DNA from: Hofstenia miamia | Lineage: Eukaryota > Xenacoelomorpha > Acoela | Reading direction: 5' to 3' | DNA length: 42,589 nt | Assembly (NCBI GenBank): GCA_004352715.1 | Contig: SCFE01000089.1 | Span: forward strand, 1,778,029 to 1,820,617 | Shown: in pieces, positions 10,871-20,510 of the stretch | How the letters are laid out: every line of letters starts with the position of its first letter | How positions within the stretch are numbered: position 1 is the first letter of the stretch | Notes under the pieces: model-generated | Seen by the model: the letters and a program-made list of their open reading frames with translations, nothing else | Told to the model about the DNA's origin: nothing | The model's database searches: none | Translations under genes and position numbers: made by a program

Positions 10871-11735
10871 ATCCTCTACCAGGCATTATTACTGTTCATC
10901 CTTTGTTACTCAATAACATTGGTTGTATATTTGCAGGTAGGGATTAACTAACTAGATACTGTTTAGCTTTTGTATATTTCTGTTAGTGCAACATAACTAG
11001 ATTTAACTATTCACTATTTAGGTGATGAGGCCATACAGTACTTTCTCCAATGATTGATAGTGGGAATCTGCGCAAAGCTGATCTCCACATCCAGTGTCAC
11101 TTGTTCAACAAGGATCCATTTGGATGAGTTCCACCTCTCAGCTCAATGATGTAACTTATGTGTACCCTATCCTAGCTTGGTGTATACTCAAGGCAAGACA
11201 CAATTCGACTTTGTCTCTGTTTTGTAAAAGTGTTTCATGATAAAGCAACTAGACTTGTTACTTAATATTACATGTAGCCATTACCAAAATATATTGGCTT
11301 TAATAACTAGTTTAACAATTGGCAGCTTCCTAGCCTACATTTAATAATTAATACATGCTCAGTCACTTTATTGGTCACGTTATAGTCAATAATTTGGATC
11401 TAAAATATTATAGATATAATTCCAAGGTTTTGGTCATCCAAACATATTATAAATTATACATGTACTAAATGAACAATAGTCAACTAAACGAGAGAAAAAC
11501 CCATATGCCTAACATAGAATCGATCTCATGATGGATCCAGACCACTACTAAACACAACTCGTTTAGCTTGACATTGTATTAAATAATCAAACTGTATTAA
11601 TAGAACAATGTAAGAATTCTGAATAAAATTTTTTATCAATTGCTTACAGTAAGCTTTATCTATTTATATTAATTTTGGGAAAGTACCTGTTGATTTCAAA
11701 TTTAAACTCTTCATCTGCCAAAATGGCGGCTGAAA
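10864..11735 (+). repeat. LTR-like repeat, copy D
   Basis: Plus-strand copy of the family, starting TGTAACATCCTCTACC and keeping CTATTTAGGTGATGAGGCC, GCTGATCTCCACATCC, CTCAGCTCAATGATG, TTATGTGTACCCTA and the region up to GCCAAAATGGCGGC (11720-11730). It is opposite in orientation to copies B and C. Similarity to the sequence inside copy C continues to about 11960 (CTTGGTTGCATGATACA, GGATGATGCTACA), so this copy retains part of an internal region with no second LTR seen downstream. Confidence 0.6.
11720..11730 (+). promoter_or_regulatory. YY1-like motif in LTR-like copy D
   Basis: AAAATGGCGGC fits the established YY1 core AAnATGGCG. It sits downstream of a TATTTATATTAA stretch (about 11659-11670) that could act as a TATA element. 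The regulatory role is inferred. Confidence 0.35.
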
Positions 11736-11960
11736 AGAATGGAAGTGACTTTACCTCCTCATTTTGTCAAAAGCATTGTCATCAACAGATACTAATCTCT
11801 TAAAGTTGACACTTATTTTTTCTTGGTTGCATGATACAAATTAATCTAAACTGATCATGTAATTTTACAATATTTCTAATCATAATTTGTCTTCAATCTT
11901 ATTCTCTTTCTAAATTGACGTTAGCAGCTTGATTAATTTGGATGATGCTACATTGATATC

Positions 11961-14670
11961 CCTAACCTAAGGCTACACATTCCCTAAGCAGAGTGCAAAT
12001 GTAAAGCTGATGTCAAAGCTGATATTGATTGCAGAATATTGATGATGCCTCCCAACTGGCCAATAAATGTATGGTGAGAGTCCCTGAATAGCTACTTGTG
12101 TGTAGAAACATTTAGCTTTCCTGTTATGTAATAATCAAACCTGATGCAAAGTAAAGATAAAGCCAAATGATTTAATTTCATCACTTTTTTGTTCTTGTAC
12201 ATTGATTTTATATCAAAACTTTACAACAAACAACATGTACCTGTTCTTTGTTGACAACTATTTCCTTGATTCTAATTTCTAATTACACAAAATGTTACTA
12301 ACTATTACTAATTAGCTGTGTTTTCAGCTAACTTCTTTTTGCCAAATCTTTTGCTGACAAGTACTTTACCATATTAAATCTTACTTACAAAAGGTTGATT
12401 TGATATAAAAAATTACAATCAAATTAATCAAAATGAATAAATAAAAGTTTTTTAATTTCATTTAGTTTTCATCATCACCTTTTCCATTTGGATTAATGAC
12501 AATTATGTTAACTTGCAAGTGTGAGGATTCTGAGAGCATTTGCACATCATAATTTTAGAGTGAGTTTTGATCATGTTTGTATGCATGCAATATAGTTTCA
12601 AAATATTGGAAGGTTGGATAGACCAGAGTTTGCAGTTTGACTAATTTTCTGATTTGTTTCTTGTACTAGCTGTAAACTCACTGCTTTAGCTATCAAAATG
12701 TGGAAACTGTATTTGAGTTTGCACATAAATTTGAATCAAGTATGTAGGTAAGGGGTAAAACCCTGCAGATGTATGCAAGGATATTATAGAGTGAAAATCC
12801 ACTACTGTTCCCTACAATGCTGGTAAAACTTAGTGCTTGACAGAAATATTTTATTCTGTTTTCTGGTGTGTAGTTTGTAATCAATTTTCCTTTTGAACAT
12901 GAGATCATATTATTATGCATTACCTCTTGAGCAAAAATGGGAGTGGTTCAAAGCAAGGTCTTGGTTAAGCCACTGCTGCATGACTAACTCAAATACTTGA
13001 AACCAGTCATCAAAAGACGGAGAAAAATGGTTTGTTTTGCCTGAAAATTTTTGGGTAGCTGTAGTATTTCAGAGTGGAGCCTGTAAAATGAGGTAGTTCC
13101 ATTTACTGAATCTATCCTTGAATGTTGGCTTGAATTTTTCTAAAATGGTCTCATGTCAGGCTTTCATTTTCACTGGGTTCTTCTGTGATGAGTTCCTTAA
13201 CTTCTGCTGGCTCTCACTCAGGCCCAGCTTTATGGCTTGAGTTCTTACAATTGTTATCCAGATAAATTTTCAGTAGGCTAACTGCTAAATGCAGTGAAAT
13301 ACCTGGTGGTGTCAAGGTATTTCTCAGTTAAAAGTTTTCTTCTTGTAGCACATAAACAGCTTGATGTTTCAGCTGACATCTTTCTGCTTTCTGGTCACAA
13401 TAGAGGATGACTTTTAACTATTCCTCTAAAAGCTCCTTCATTTTTAGAATTATGTCAATGGCTGGAAAAAGGTCTTGACTATTCTTAGGGGTGTTGACAC
13501 AAAACTCAGAGGACAATGGCTCTATGGGAGATCAGTGGATAAGGCTTTTCATCTCTAGATAGTATTTTAGATAAAGTTTTCATTGTAAAATTGTGAAAAT
13601 TAAAGTTTGAAGGATAATGGAAGTGAGAATAGCAATCTTTGCTTTAAAAAATGACTGGTGAGGAAATAGAGGCAAAACTTAAAATATTTCACAAGGTACT
13701 TCTCTTTCTCTAGAAAGATGGCATGCAGTGGTAAAGCACAGGTAGGGAGTTAAAGTTCTATTTAACTGAAGCAAGGGGCTCCAAAATCTCAAAGCATGGA
13801 AAAGGAGGAGTGAAGTTGGAGCACAACCTGGTGGTGCCATATATCATGTCAGAATCATCTTGTGGAATTGATGGTCCCATTAGTCATCTGTAAGATCAAA
13901 ACCTCTTTATGATTACATGAGGCCCTACAAAATTTTTTTATTCCAGTTATATAATATAAATTTATTGCAACTGCTCAAAGTAGAATAGTAATTTAGTAAC
14001 AATGCTCTATTTAGGTACAACACCTTGGCTAAAAGCTGACCAGAAGATATTTCTACTTCTTCAGCATGACAACCCACAATTAAGTTAGATGATATCATCT
14101 TTATAGTTTGATCACTATTTTTAATAGCAATAGTTAAAATAGCAAACTACTTAGCTCATATGTAGTAATATAAGCACCTATAAGGAAGCCTATGATTGGA
14201 GAAAGCTGAATAGAAATTCATCAAAGGACTTTATAAGATTACAGCATGCCATCTATTAAATATGATGTTCGAAATTATATCAATGGCATGTGTAAGTATA
14301 AATATTTATCGCGTATGTTACCAATAATAATGAGATTGTAAGTTCAAATGTAAATATCACAAGTGGTTGAATTTGGAATTAAATTCTTTGTTTGTTTCAA
14401 TATGTTGTAATGTAATTCACTAATTGCCAAAAATAATTTTACTTTTGTATATACTAGCATGGAGTTGTTTTGTCAGTGAGCTACTGAAAGTAGCAATGTG
14501 TAGAAAATAAACAAAAATGTTTCAAGAATTTTTCAATTAATGTTATTCAGTGCTTAAAAATATTATTTTTTAATAATTAAATTTATATAGCGTCTTTTTA
14601 TCAATTTCATTATATAATATTAGTAAAAGTTGGGTGAATGGAAAAAAATTTCCGTTTTAGTTAAGACAGG
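11961..14670. other. Unassigned 2.7-kb stretch with weak coding-like patches
   Basis: No known domain recognised. On the minus strand about 12950-13450 gives broken frames with some protein-like runs (for example WNYLILQAPL, SFDDWFQVFELVMQQWLNQD, and an acidic EPAEVKELITEEPSENES), separated by stops and frame changes. It could be the ruin of a gene or transposon protein, but I cannot name it. The 75-codon minus-strand frame at 12693-12920 belongs to the same ambiguous stretch. The rest looks like ordinary AT-rich intergenic DNA. Confidence 0.3.
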
Positions 14671-14677
14671 CCTTAAA

Positions 14678-14710
14678 ATGAGCCGAAGCTCATATATATA
14701 TATATTTTTT
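14678..14710 (+). repeat. Stem-loop plus (TA)n/T-run: possible retroelement 3' tail
   Basis: ATGAGC-CGAA-GCTCAT at 14678-14693 forms a perfect 6-bp stem with a 4-nt loop and is followed directly by (TA)n and a T-run. The same arrangement, hairpin then TA microsatellite, ends the LINE at 20308-20374, so this may be the 3' end of another LINE or SINE copy. It could also be chance. Confidence 0.3.
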
Positions 14711-14773
14711 TTTTAATGCTCTACAAAGAAAAGTAAATAGATACGTAAGGATATAACGTCAAAAAGAAATTCA

Positions 14774-14937
14774 GTGTTTCACTACAGAACAATTTATAGA
14801 GAGATTGGAAAACGATTAAAACCGAAAACAACCAAAATCATATTAAACATGGATGAGGCTCATGAATTAGGTTTTACTTGCTACAACAGCTACAAATCTA
14901 ATGATGATGATAACATACGTGAAATAAATGTAAATAA
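14774..14937 (+). pseudogene. LINE ORF, segment upstream of RT
   Basis: An open stretch (FHYRTIYREIGKRLKPKTTK ... DDDNIREINVNK) that would continue after the MITE as EDPIITESMVRNFFN. Its place just before the RT fingers, and the A..FN/FFN-type ending common at the start of LINE RT regions, suggest the linker between endonuclease and RT. By itself it carries no diagnostic motif; assignment depends on the continuity of the LINE. Confidence 0.5.
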
Positions 14938-15231
14938 GGGAAGTGATCCAAATTCAATATGTTAACAAGTGAAAATGCAACCGTAAACAACAATTCTAGC
15001 TTCAAATGTCTGCATACCCTTAATAAATATATTTGCATAGATGTATTTAAAGAAATGTGCAGAACCTAAATGTGTCAAAGTCATTTGTAATAAAATTTGT
15101 GGAAAAAACAAGCCTTTAACGTAAACTTCATCTTTAGCGAATTTATTTTGATTGTAAGTTAACGATTTGGTTTACAGTCATGTTAATGTAAAACACCATT
15201 TGTTAACGGTATTGAATTTGGATCACTTCCC
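14938..15231. mobile_element. 294-bp MITE with TAA target duplication (PIF/Harbinger type)
   Basis: Terminal inverted repeats begin GGGAAGTGATCCAAATTCAA at 14938 and end with the matching reverse complement at 15231. Similarity extends about 32 bp with two mismatches, including the inner GTTAACAA. The element is flanked by the 3-bp direct repeat TAA at 14935-14937 and 15232-15234. A 3-bp TAA/TTA duplication with G-rich ends is the mark of PIF/Harbinger elements. There is no coding capacity. It interrupts the LINE and must be younger than it. Confidence 0.85.
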
Positions 15232-15723
15232 TAAGGAGGATCCAATAATAACGGAATCAATGGTACGAAATTTTTTTAACTAGTTAAGTCTAATACAGCT
15301 GCAGATTTACAGAGTTTTACTATCCTGCCAACTGGAAAGCAGCTATTGTAGTAAATACAATATATGCATTTCAGGCCGATAACCATAACAGCTGTTGCAG
15401 CTAGGTGCTTTGACTCTATTTTTGTTGCATTGCATTCTAAATAACTAGAAAATTCTTCTGGTCCAAATCAATTTGCTTTTAACCAGGACAGATCAACAAC
15501 AGATGCCTTAATATGTCTAGTTGATAAAGTATCCTCAGCACTAAGTTCCCAAGGAGACAACAATAGTAAAGATGGCATTTTTGGATTATAGTAACGCTTT
15601 TAACACTGTCCTGCAAAATCACATGGTTAATAGATTGTTTTTACGTTGGCCATGGATGGTTTAAAAATTGCAAAAAATAAATATAGAGAGAAGATACCAT
15701 TAAATGTAGGAGTACCTCAAGGG
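15232..15723 (+). pseudogene. LINE reverse transcriptase, N-terminal half
   Basis: Fingers and palm of a LINE RT, broken by stops: FRPITIT (around 15375), NQFAFNQDRSTTDAL (around 15467-15510, the usual QFGFRKGRST.DAL motif), FLDYSNAFNTV (around 15580-15615, catalytic motif A with the first Asp kept and the second changed to Asn), and KIPLNVGVPQG ending at 15723. The hAT element enters within the GVPQG motif; the coding sequence resumes at 18644. There are several stops, so the gene is dead. Confidence 0.85.
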
Positions 15724-16063
15724 CATGGGCGCCGGCAGGGAGGGGCAAGGGGGGGCACTCCCCCCCTGGATTTTCAAAATTATAATTAGTAATTTTATTG
15801 AATTGCTGAAGATTTTGCTGTTTTTCCAACTAAATAGAGAAAAATTGAACCGACCAGTCAAATTTTAGAATTTTAGCTCATGAAACTTATATATATATAT
15901 GAAACTTATATATTAAACTGTATGATATTTATTAGTCAATACTTAAATACCTGACTAAAAGGAAATAAAAGAATTGATGCGAGAAAAACAAATCGAAATA
16001 ATAGCAGGGAAGCCAATTTAGCTATTTTACATCGATACGCGATAGATTTAGAATGTATAAACT

Positions 16064-16996
16064 CAGGGGCCCAGCTAACCGGGGGTGATGCACCCCCCAA
16101 ATATTGTTTCTCTAGGGGCAGCAAATTGAGATTGAATAAGTGATTTCTGTTTTCTTTTTAAATATAATTCTTGAATCTCTGCCATTACATTACTGAACAT
16201 TTAAATTTGCCGCCATTACTTGTAAAATTGACTTTAACAAAATAAGTAGTGCATTAAAATAATAAAAATCACCGCCAAATGTCAGACAATGCTATGAATT
16301 ACAACCGAATTCGAATCTAATTTCCACTCACCAGCATTTCAAAACAAAATGAATCCCATCCCATTAATTGTATGACTACAGATTACCACTGATTGGCCAA
16401 GACAGTTAACGATCAATAGCATTTATTTACCCTCCAAATCCAAACACACATCATTATAACACTTTGCTTTGCTGTTAACAGTTGACTCTATTACATTTAT
16501 ATATAAAAGTTGGGAGTGGGTATAATTTTAGACTATTTTAGTGGCTGAAGCAGTTAGTAGCAGTAAACCAGACAAGCTCATACTGTGCACAACACGCAGC
16601 CCTGGTTGAATGTGTTTATGAGCCTGCTATTGCAAAGGGGCCTCATCAATGCTAGACAAAAGCTGTGGAACATGGACATTAGTTTACTAATGTTTATGGG
16701 CAACAAGAAACATAGTTTCTTAGTCAGCCTTAATAATGGCTGCATACGGTTAGGTGAGATATGTAGTTATTATATTTAAGACCATGTACCTAATACATAT
16801 TCCTCATTGCAATTTGAATTGAGCTAAGATGAATTGAAATACAAAAATGGCCAAATTATTGCTAATATAGGAATTTATTTATATAACTGCTATTGTTTTG
16901 AAGCTTAACATTATTTATAGAAACTAATATACACATACCAGACTTGTCAAATTTGCTAATGCACCCCCTCATATATTTTTTCTCGCTGGGCCTCTG
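16064..16996. mobile_element. Nested 933-bp non-autonomous hAT-type element
   Basis: Inside the larger hAT. TIRs are CAGGGGCCCAGC at 16064-16075 and the inverse of CAGAGGCCCAGC at 16985-16996, flanked by exact 8-bp repeats TATAAACT at 16056-16063 and 16997-17004. G-run/C-run subterminal stretches (GGGGGTGATGCACCCCCC near 16081 and GCACCCCC near 16960) also pair between the ends. No transposase is recognisable; a 64-codon open frame at 16585-16779 has no known motif. It must have inserted after the outer hAT. Confidence 0.88.
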
Positions 16997-17032
16997 TATA
17001 AACTATATAATTAATATTGACTTAGTCAAAAC

Positions 17033-17111
17033 ACAGGCCAAATCTCTCATAAGCGATGGATATATAGTCAATTTAACTATATATCCATCGCTTATGAGGG
17101 ATTTGCCCTGT
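17033..17111. repeat. 79-nt near-perfect hairpin (miniature foldback)
   Basis: Arms 17033-17068 and 17076-17111 are 36 nt each with two mismatches and a 7-nt loop (CAATTTA). TTAGTCA outside the left arm has an inverted partner TGACTAA near 17128, so the symmetry may reach about 17021-17135. The structure resembles a tiny MITE or a microRNA-precursor-like foldback. It lies just upstream of the transposase exon. Confidence 0.8.
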
Positions 17112-17179
17112 TTTCTTTTTTTATTTATGACTAAATAACTATTAAGTACATTGTTGCCTAAGCCCTTTTACTTTTACAG

Positions 17180-18349
17180 CAATGGACATACGGAAATAAT
17201 AATACGAGAAGAGTTCCTTGGATTTACTCCACTAACAGACATTAGTGCAACAGGTATATCTAATTCTATTATCAATCAATGCAAAGAGTTTGGTCTTGAT
17301 CTAGATAAACTTGTGGGTCAAGGGTACGATGGTTGCTCTGCTATGGCTGGTAAAGACTATGGCGTTCAAGCGAAAATTCGGCACCTGTATCCTAAAGCTG
17401 CTTTTGTTCACTGTTCAACACATAGGCTGAATCTTGTTGTCAATGATCTAAATGCTGTGCCAACAATTCGAAATGCTATTGGTGCAATTAAGTCAATTAT
17501 AACATTTTTCCGAGAAAGTCCAAAAAGAAGAGCAATGGTTCCCAACATTCCTTTATTATCAGAAACTCGATGGACCGCCAAATACAAGAGTATAAGAATT
17601 TTTGCTAGTCATTTTGATGAAATTTACAATNNNNNNNNNNNNNNNNNNNNNNNNNNNNNNNNNNNNNNNNNNNNNNNNNNNNNNNNNNNNNNNNNNNNNN
17701 NNNNNNNNNNNNNNNNNNNNNNNNNNNNNNNNNNNNNNNNNNNNNNNNNNNNNNNNNNNNNNNNNNNNNNNNNNNNNNNNNNNNNNNNNNNNNNNNNNNN
17801 NNNNNNNNNNNNNNNNNNNNNNNNNNNNNNNNNNNNNNNNNNNNNNNNNNNNNNNNNNNNNNNNNNNNNNNNNNNNNNNNNNNNNNNNNNNNNNNNNNNN
17901 NNNNNNNNNNNNNNNNNNNNNNNNNNNNNNNNNNNNNNNNNNNNNNNNNNNNNNNNNNNNNNNNNNNNNNNNNNNNNNNNNNNNNNNNNNNNNNNNNNNN
18001 NNNNNNNNNNNNNNNNNNNNNNNNNNNNNNNNNNNNNNNNNNNNNNNNNNNNNNNNNNNNNNNNNNNNNNNNNNNNNNNNNNNNNNNNNNNNNNNNNNNN
18101 NNNNNNNNNNNNNNNNNNNNNNNNNNNNNNNNNNNNNNNNNNNNNNNNNNNNNNNNNNNNNNNNNNNNNNNNNNNNNNNNNNNNNNNNNNNNNNNNNNNN
18201 NNNNNACGATGTCAGATGAACGTCTCTCTGGTTTATGTATGATCAGCGTGCATCGTGAAAAAATAAATAAAAATAAACAAATATTCATTGAAAAGGTGAT
18301 TGAAAAATTTGGAAGTGAAACCAGAAGGCTTCAATTCCTTTTCAAATAA
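17180..18349 (+). pseudogene. hAT transposase, catalytic and C-terminal parts (ZMYM1/DUF4371-like)
   Basis: Encodes the RNase H-like core of a hAT transposase of the type annotated as zinc-finger MYM-type 1-like or 52-kDa-repressor-like. Visible are IIIREEFLGFTPLTDI, GQGYDGCSAMAG with a catalytic Asp, a VHCSTHRLNLVVNDL segment and LSETRWTAKYKSI. Bases 17631-18205 are undetermined. After the gap the C-terminal dimerisation region reads TMSDERLSGLCMISVHRE ... KFGSETRRLQFLF with a stop at 18347-18349. The sequence CCTTTTACTTTTACAG before 17180 is a good 3' splice site, so this is probably a downstream exon. The N-terminal zinc-finger/DUF4371 part is not seen in the element, so the copy is likely non-autonomous. 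The frames on the two sides of the gap differ, which may reflect the estimated gap size. Confidence 0.85.
17631..18205. other. Assembly gap (575 N)
   Basis: Undetermined bases within the hAT transposase; frames on both strands that cross it are artefacts. Confidence 0.99.
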
Positions 18350-18643
18350 AACATTGTAATTTTCATGTTCATTAAATAAATGAAATCGGCTGATATGTCT
18401 TTTCCAAATTATAATGTTGCCTATATTCAATAACTAAATGTGTCAGTTTTACCATGCAAGTTAATATAATAGTATAATATTGAAATTAAACTTAATAAAT
18501 TTATAAAGATATAAGACTTTTTGTCATTTCACTTTGTGAAAAAATAAATCGAAGCTAGGTGCGAAATTTCGGATTATGAATTTTCAGTTTGATATATTCA
18601 TATGATTCTGCCCCTCCCTGGAAAATTTTCTGCCGGCGCCACT

Positions 18644-19133
18644 GCTCAAGGGGGACCTCTGTCTGGTGTATGACTCATACATCTTACATAGGAAATTCGT
18701 ACAGAGTGTTGATTGTATCATTTAAAGTCCGATATTGTAAAATACTCAGACGATACATGTATTACCAATATACTTACAAAGTCGACAATTGAAACAGATT
18801 TATGGCAGACAACTGAAAATATTAAAAATGTAATATGATTTTCAAAAGATAATAATCAAAAAATAAAAAAGAATAAGTCATTTTCCACATCGTAATTAAA
18901 CCCAATAGTGATGTAGGAGGTAAGTAGAATTAGCACAGATTATGGTAATTTTATGTTTCTATCTGTGAAACAAACAAAATATTTGGGTATTATTATGAAT
19001 AAAGACTTAGTTGGAATGACCGGGTAGGAAAGATTATAAATATATTCTTAGCACGAAATTCTTAATTGAAATTCTAGTACCAGCTAAAAAGTGGCTCATT
19101 TTTAAGATATATATTCAGCCAATATGTTTACAT
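18644..19133 (+). pseudogene. LINE reverse transcriptase, C-terminal half
   Basis: Continues the LINE after the hAT: the duplicated CTCAAGGG completes the GVPQG motif, then GGPLSG. The second catalytic motif is YSDDT at 18743-18757 (LINEs usually have YADD), followed by KSTIETDLWQTTENI and QTKYLGIIMNKDL (around 18980-19020), the thumb-region pattern usually seen as TKYLG. KWLIFKIYIQP near 19090-19120 matches the K..IFK.YI.P motif after the RT. Many stops and frameshifts are present. It is interrupted at 19133 by the hAT-type MITE and resumes at 19952. Confidence 0.8.
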
Positions 19134-19951
19134 CAGAGATGGAACTGGATCAAATATCGGATCGGTTCGGATCGGACCTACATTTTTAATATTTGTGGAC
19201 ACTGTAAATTTTGTACATTATGCACACTCTACTACAATTTTTTTAATATCTTGCAATATATATTTTGGGTTTGCTCTTAATTTGCCATTGTTTGTGCTAT
19301 TCCTGCTTTCATCGCCCTTGCTGCAATCTTGAAGTAAGTTTTATCTTGGTGTTTGAAACAACTTTAATTCTCAATTCATAGTAACATTTCAAAATGATGA
19401 TTTTAAGATTTGGACACAATATAAATATTAGAGCAGTAATACCATAAGAAACTCAAATATTTAAACTCTGAAAATTTAGTGATTATATTAATGGTAATTT
19501 AAGAATTAGATTATTACAAAGCTTACAAATAAACAAGGAAATTAATTTGTGGAGTTTTGGCAGAACAATCATTACTTTCCATTCATAATAAAAATCATGC
19601 CAATCAGAAACGGATTTTCTTCTTGTGGGTGGAGAATTACAGATAAAAGAAGCAATTTATTTCAAACATAGATGGAAAGTGACCGAACATTTTAGGCCCA
19701 TTTTATCGTTGACAAAAGCATTTCTTGAATTTTTTTGTTTATTTACCAAAATTGACTGTATTGAAAAGAAGAAAAATATTTTAAGTCCAAGTTCATTTAT
19801 TTTTAGAATACTTATTCATATTCGGATCCGTTTCGTATCGAAAACTAGAACTCTTTTGAAAATTCGGATCGAATCGGATCTGGGTAATGAAGTTTCGGAT
19901 CCGGTTCGGATCGGATCGTATCGTAAAATTTTGCATCCTATTCCATCTCTG
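19134..19951. mobile_element. 818-bp hAT-type MITE with GGATC-rich subterminal repeats
   Basis: Ends are CAGAGATGG at 19134 and CCATCTCTG at 19951. Flanking octamers GTTTACAT (19126-19133) and ATCTATAT (19952-19959) agree at five of eight positions, all differences being transitions, as expected for an aged 8-bp duplication. Just inside both ends are arrays built from CGGATC/GGATCGG (19156-19178 and 19822-19920), inverted relative to each other. Such subterminal arrays are known transposase-binding regions in hAT elements. No transposase is visible. The block sits inside the LINE. Confidence 0.75.
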
Positions 19952-20260
19952 ATCTATATGCATCGGTGGGTTGGGTACCTGAAATAACGGAAAACAATCG
20001 TAATACATTAAGGCAACCAATAAAGCCATGGGTAAGAACAGCTCAATTAAATAAGCATGGCCATATTTTGCACTTGAATGTCACTCTCAATGAAATGTTT
20101 AAGAAGTATGCAATGAAAATATACACTGAAAAACTTCATCCCATGTATGTAGAAATAAAGTATTCGAAAAGTCAAACAGGAACTAAGGATTATTTGAGAA
20201 AATGTATGATAATAAGTGTACTCAAACACATTCCTAACTGCAGCTTTAAAATATATTAAC
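19952..20260 (+). pseudogene. LINE ORF C-terminus
   Basis: An open frame of 97 codons (ATG at 19966, though not a true start) containing KPWVRTAQLNKHGHIL and NEMFKKYAMKIYTEKLHP. This resembles the conserved tail after the RT in Jockey/R1-type LINEs, where a PW-x-RN-x-x-LH block is followed by a helical region ending in HPN. The order after KYLG and YIQP motifs fits. It ends at 20257-20259 just before the 3' UTR and tail. Confidence 0.65.
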
Positions 20261-20307
20261 TCTGGAACGCTCCCTTAGTTTCTCTAGTAAACAATTCATT
20301 TTCCTTT

Positions 20308-20374
20308 GTACAGAGCACTTTGTGCTGTGTACAGGAATAAAAGTTTGGATATATATATATATATATATATATAA
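20308..20374 (+). terminator. LINE 3' end: stem-loop, AATAAA and (TA)n tail
   Basis: GTACAGAGCAC (20308-20318), loop TTT, GTGCTGTGTAC (20322-20332): ten of eleven positions pair. AATAAA follows at about 20336-20341, then TTTGGA and a (TA)n run to 20374. A 3' hairpin followed by a short microsatellite is typical of CR1/L2/Jockey-related LINE ends, where the RT recognises the RNA. Confidence 0.65.
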
Positions 20375-20510
20375 AGATAGCCATACTACATAGTTGTATG
20401 AGACAATTACACTAAATGCGCGTCCGCGGGACGAAGCCAAGGGCGTCAGTCGGGCCTGCGAAAGGCAAGAAAACAATGGACCGCTATTTTGTAAATAGGT
20501 CGGGCTGGTA
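20375..20510. other. Short GC-richer spacer left of the foldback-like element
   Basis: Contains GCGCGTCCGCGGGACG and a KKTMDRYFVNR-like open stretch (20470-20505) reminiscent of the first residues of some hAT transposases, but too short to assign. It ends with CTGGTA (20505-20510), repeated at 26090-26095. Confidence 0.3.

Larger units (their letters stand above)
15724..18643 (+). mobile_element. hAT DNA transposon (2.9 kb) with 8-bp target duplications
   Basis: Ends are CATGGGCGCCGGCAG at 15724-15738 and the inverse of CAGTGGCGCCGGCAG at 18629-18643. Flanking 8-bp direct repeats CTCAAGGG at 15716-15723 and 18644-18651 are exact; 8 bp is the hAT hallmark. G-rich subterminal sequence follows each TIR (GGGAGGGGCA and its inverse). 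The body contains a transposase remnant (17180-18349), a nested 933-bp hAT-type element and a hairpin. The first half of the transposase is not visible, so the copy is incomplete. The exact target duplication implies a fairly recent insertion. Confidence 0.93.
14710..20374 (+). mobile_element. Decayed non-LTR retrotransposon (Jockey/CR1-like LINE) with nested insertions
   Basis: One LINE copy can be read in order from about 14,770 to its 3' tail at 20,374 once four inserted or foreign blocks are skipped: the MITE 14938-15231, the hAT 15724-18643, the hAT-type MITE 19134-19951, and the TA tail itself. Junction reading frames continue across each insertion. No endonuclease domain was recognised at the 5' end, so the copy appears 5'-truncated, as usual for LINEs. 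The clade call rests on RT motif style and on the C-terminal PW.R..L.K.G pattern and should be checked by phylogeny. Confidence 0.8.

Noticed and set aside
19625-19987. 120-codon plus-strand frame as a host protein
   Set aside because: It reads through the GGATC subterminal array of a MITE (repeating IRIRF/SDPVRI-like peptides) and into the LINE.
20339-20374. tRNA or other structured RNA gene near the hairpin
   Set aside because: Only a single stem-loop typical of a LINE tail; no cloverleaf or conserved boxes.
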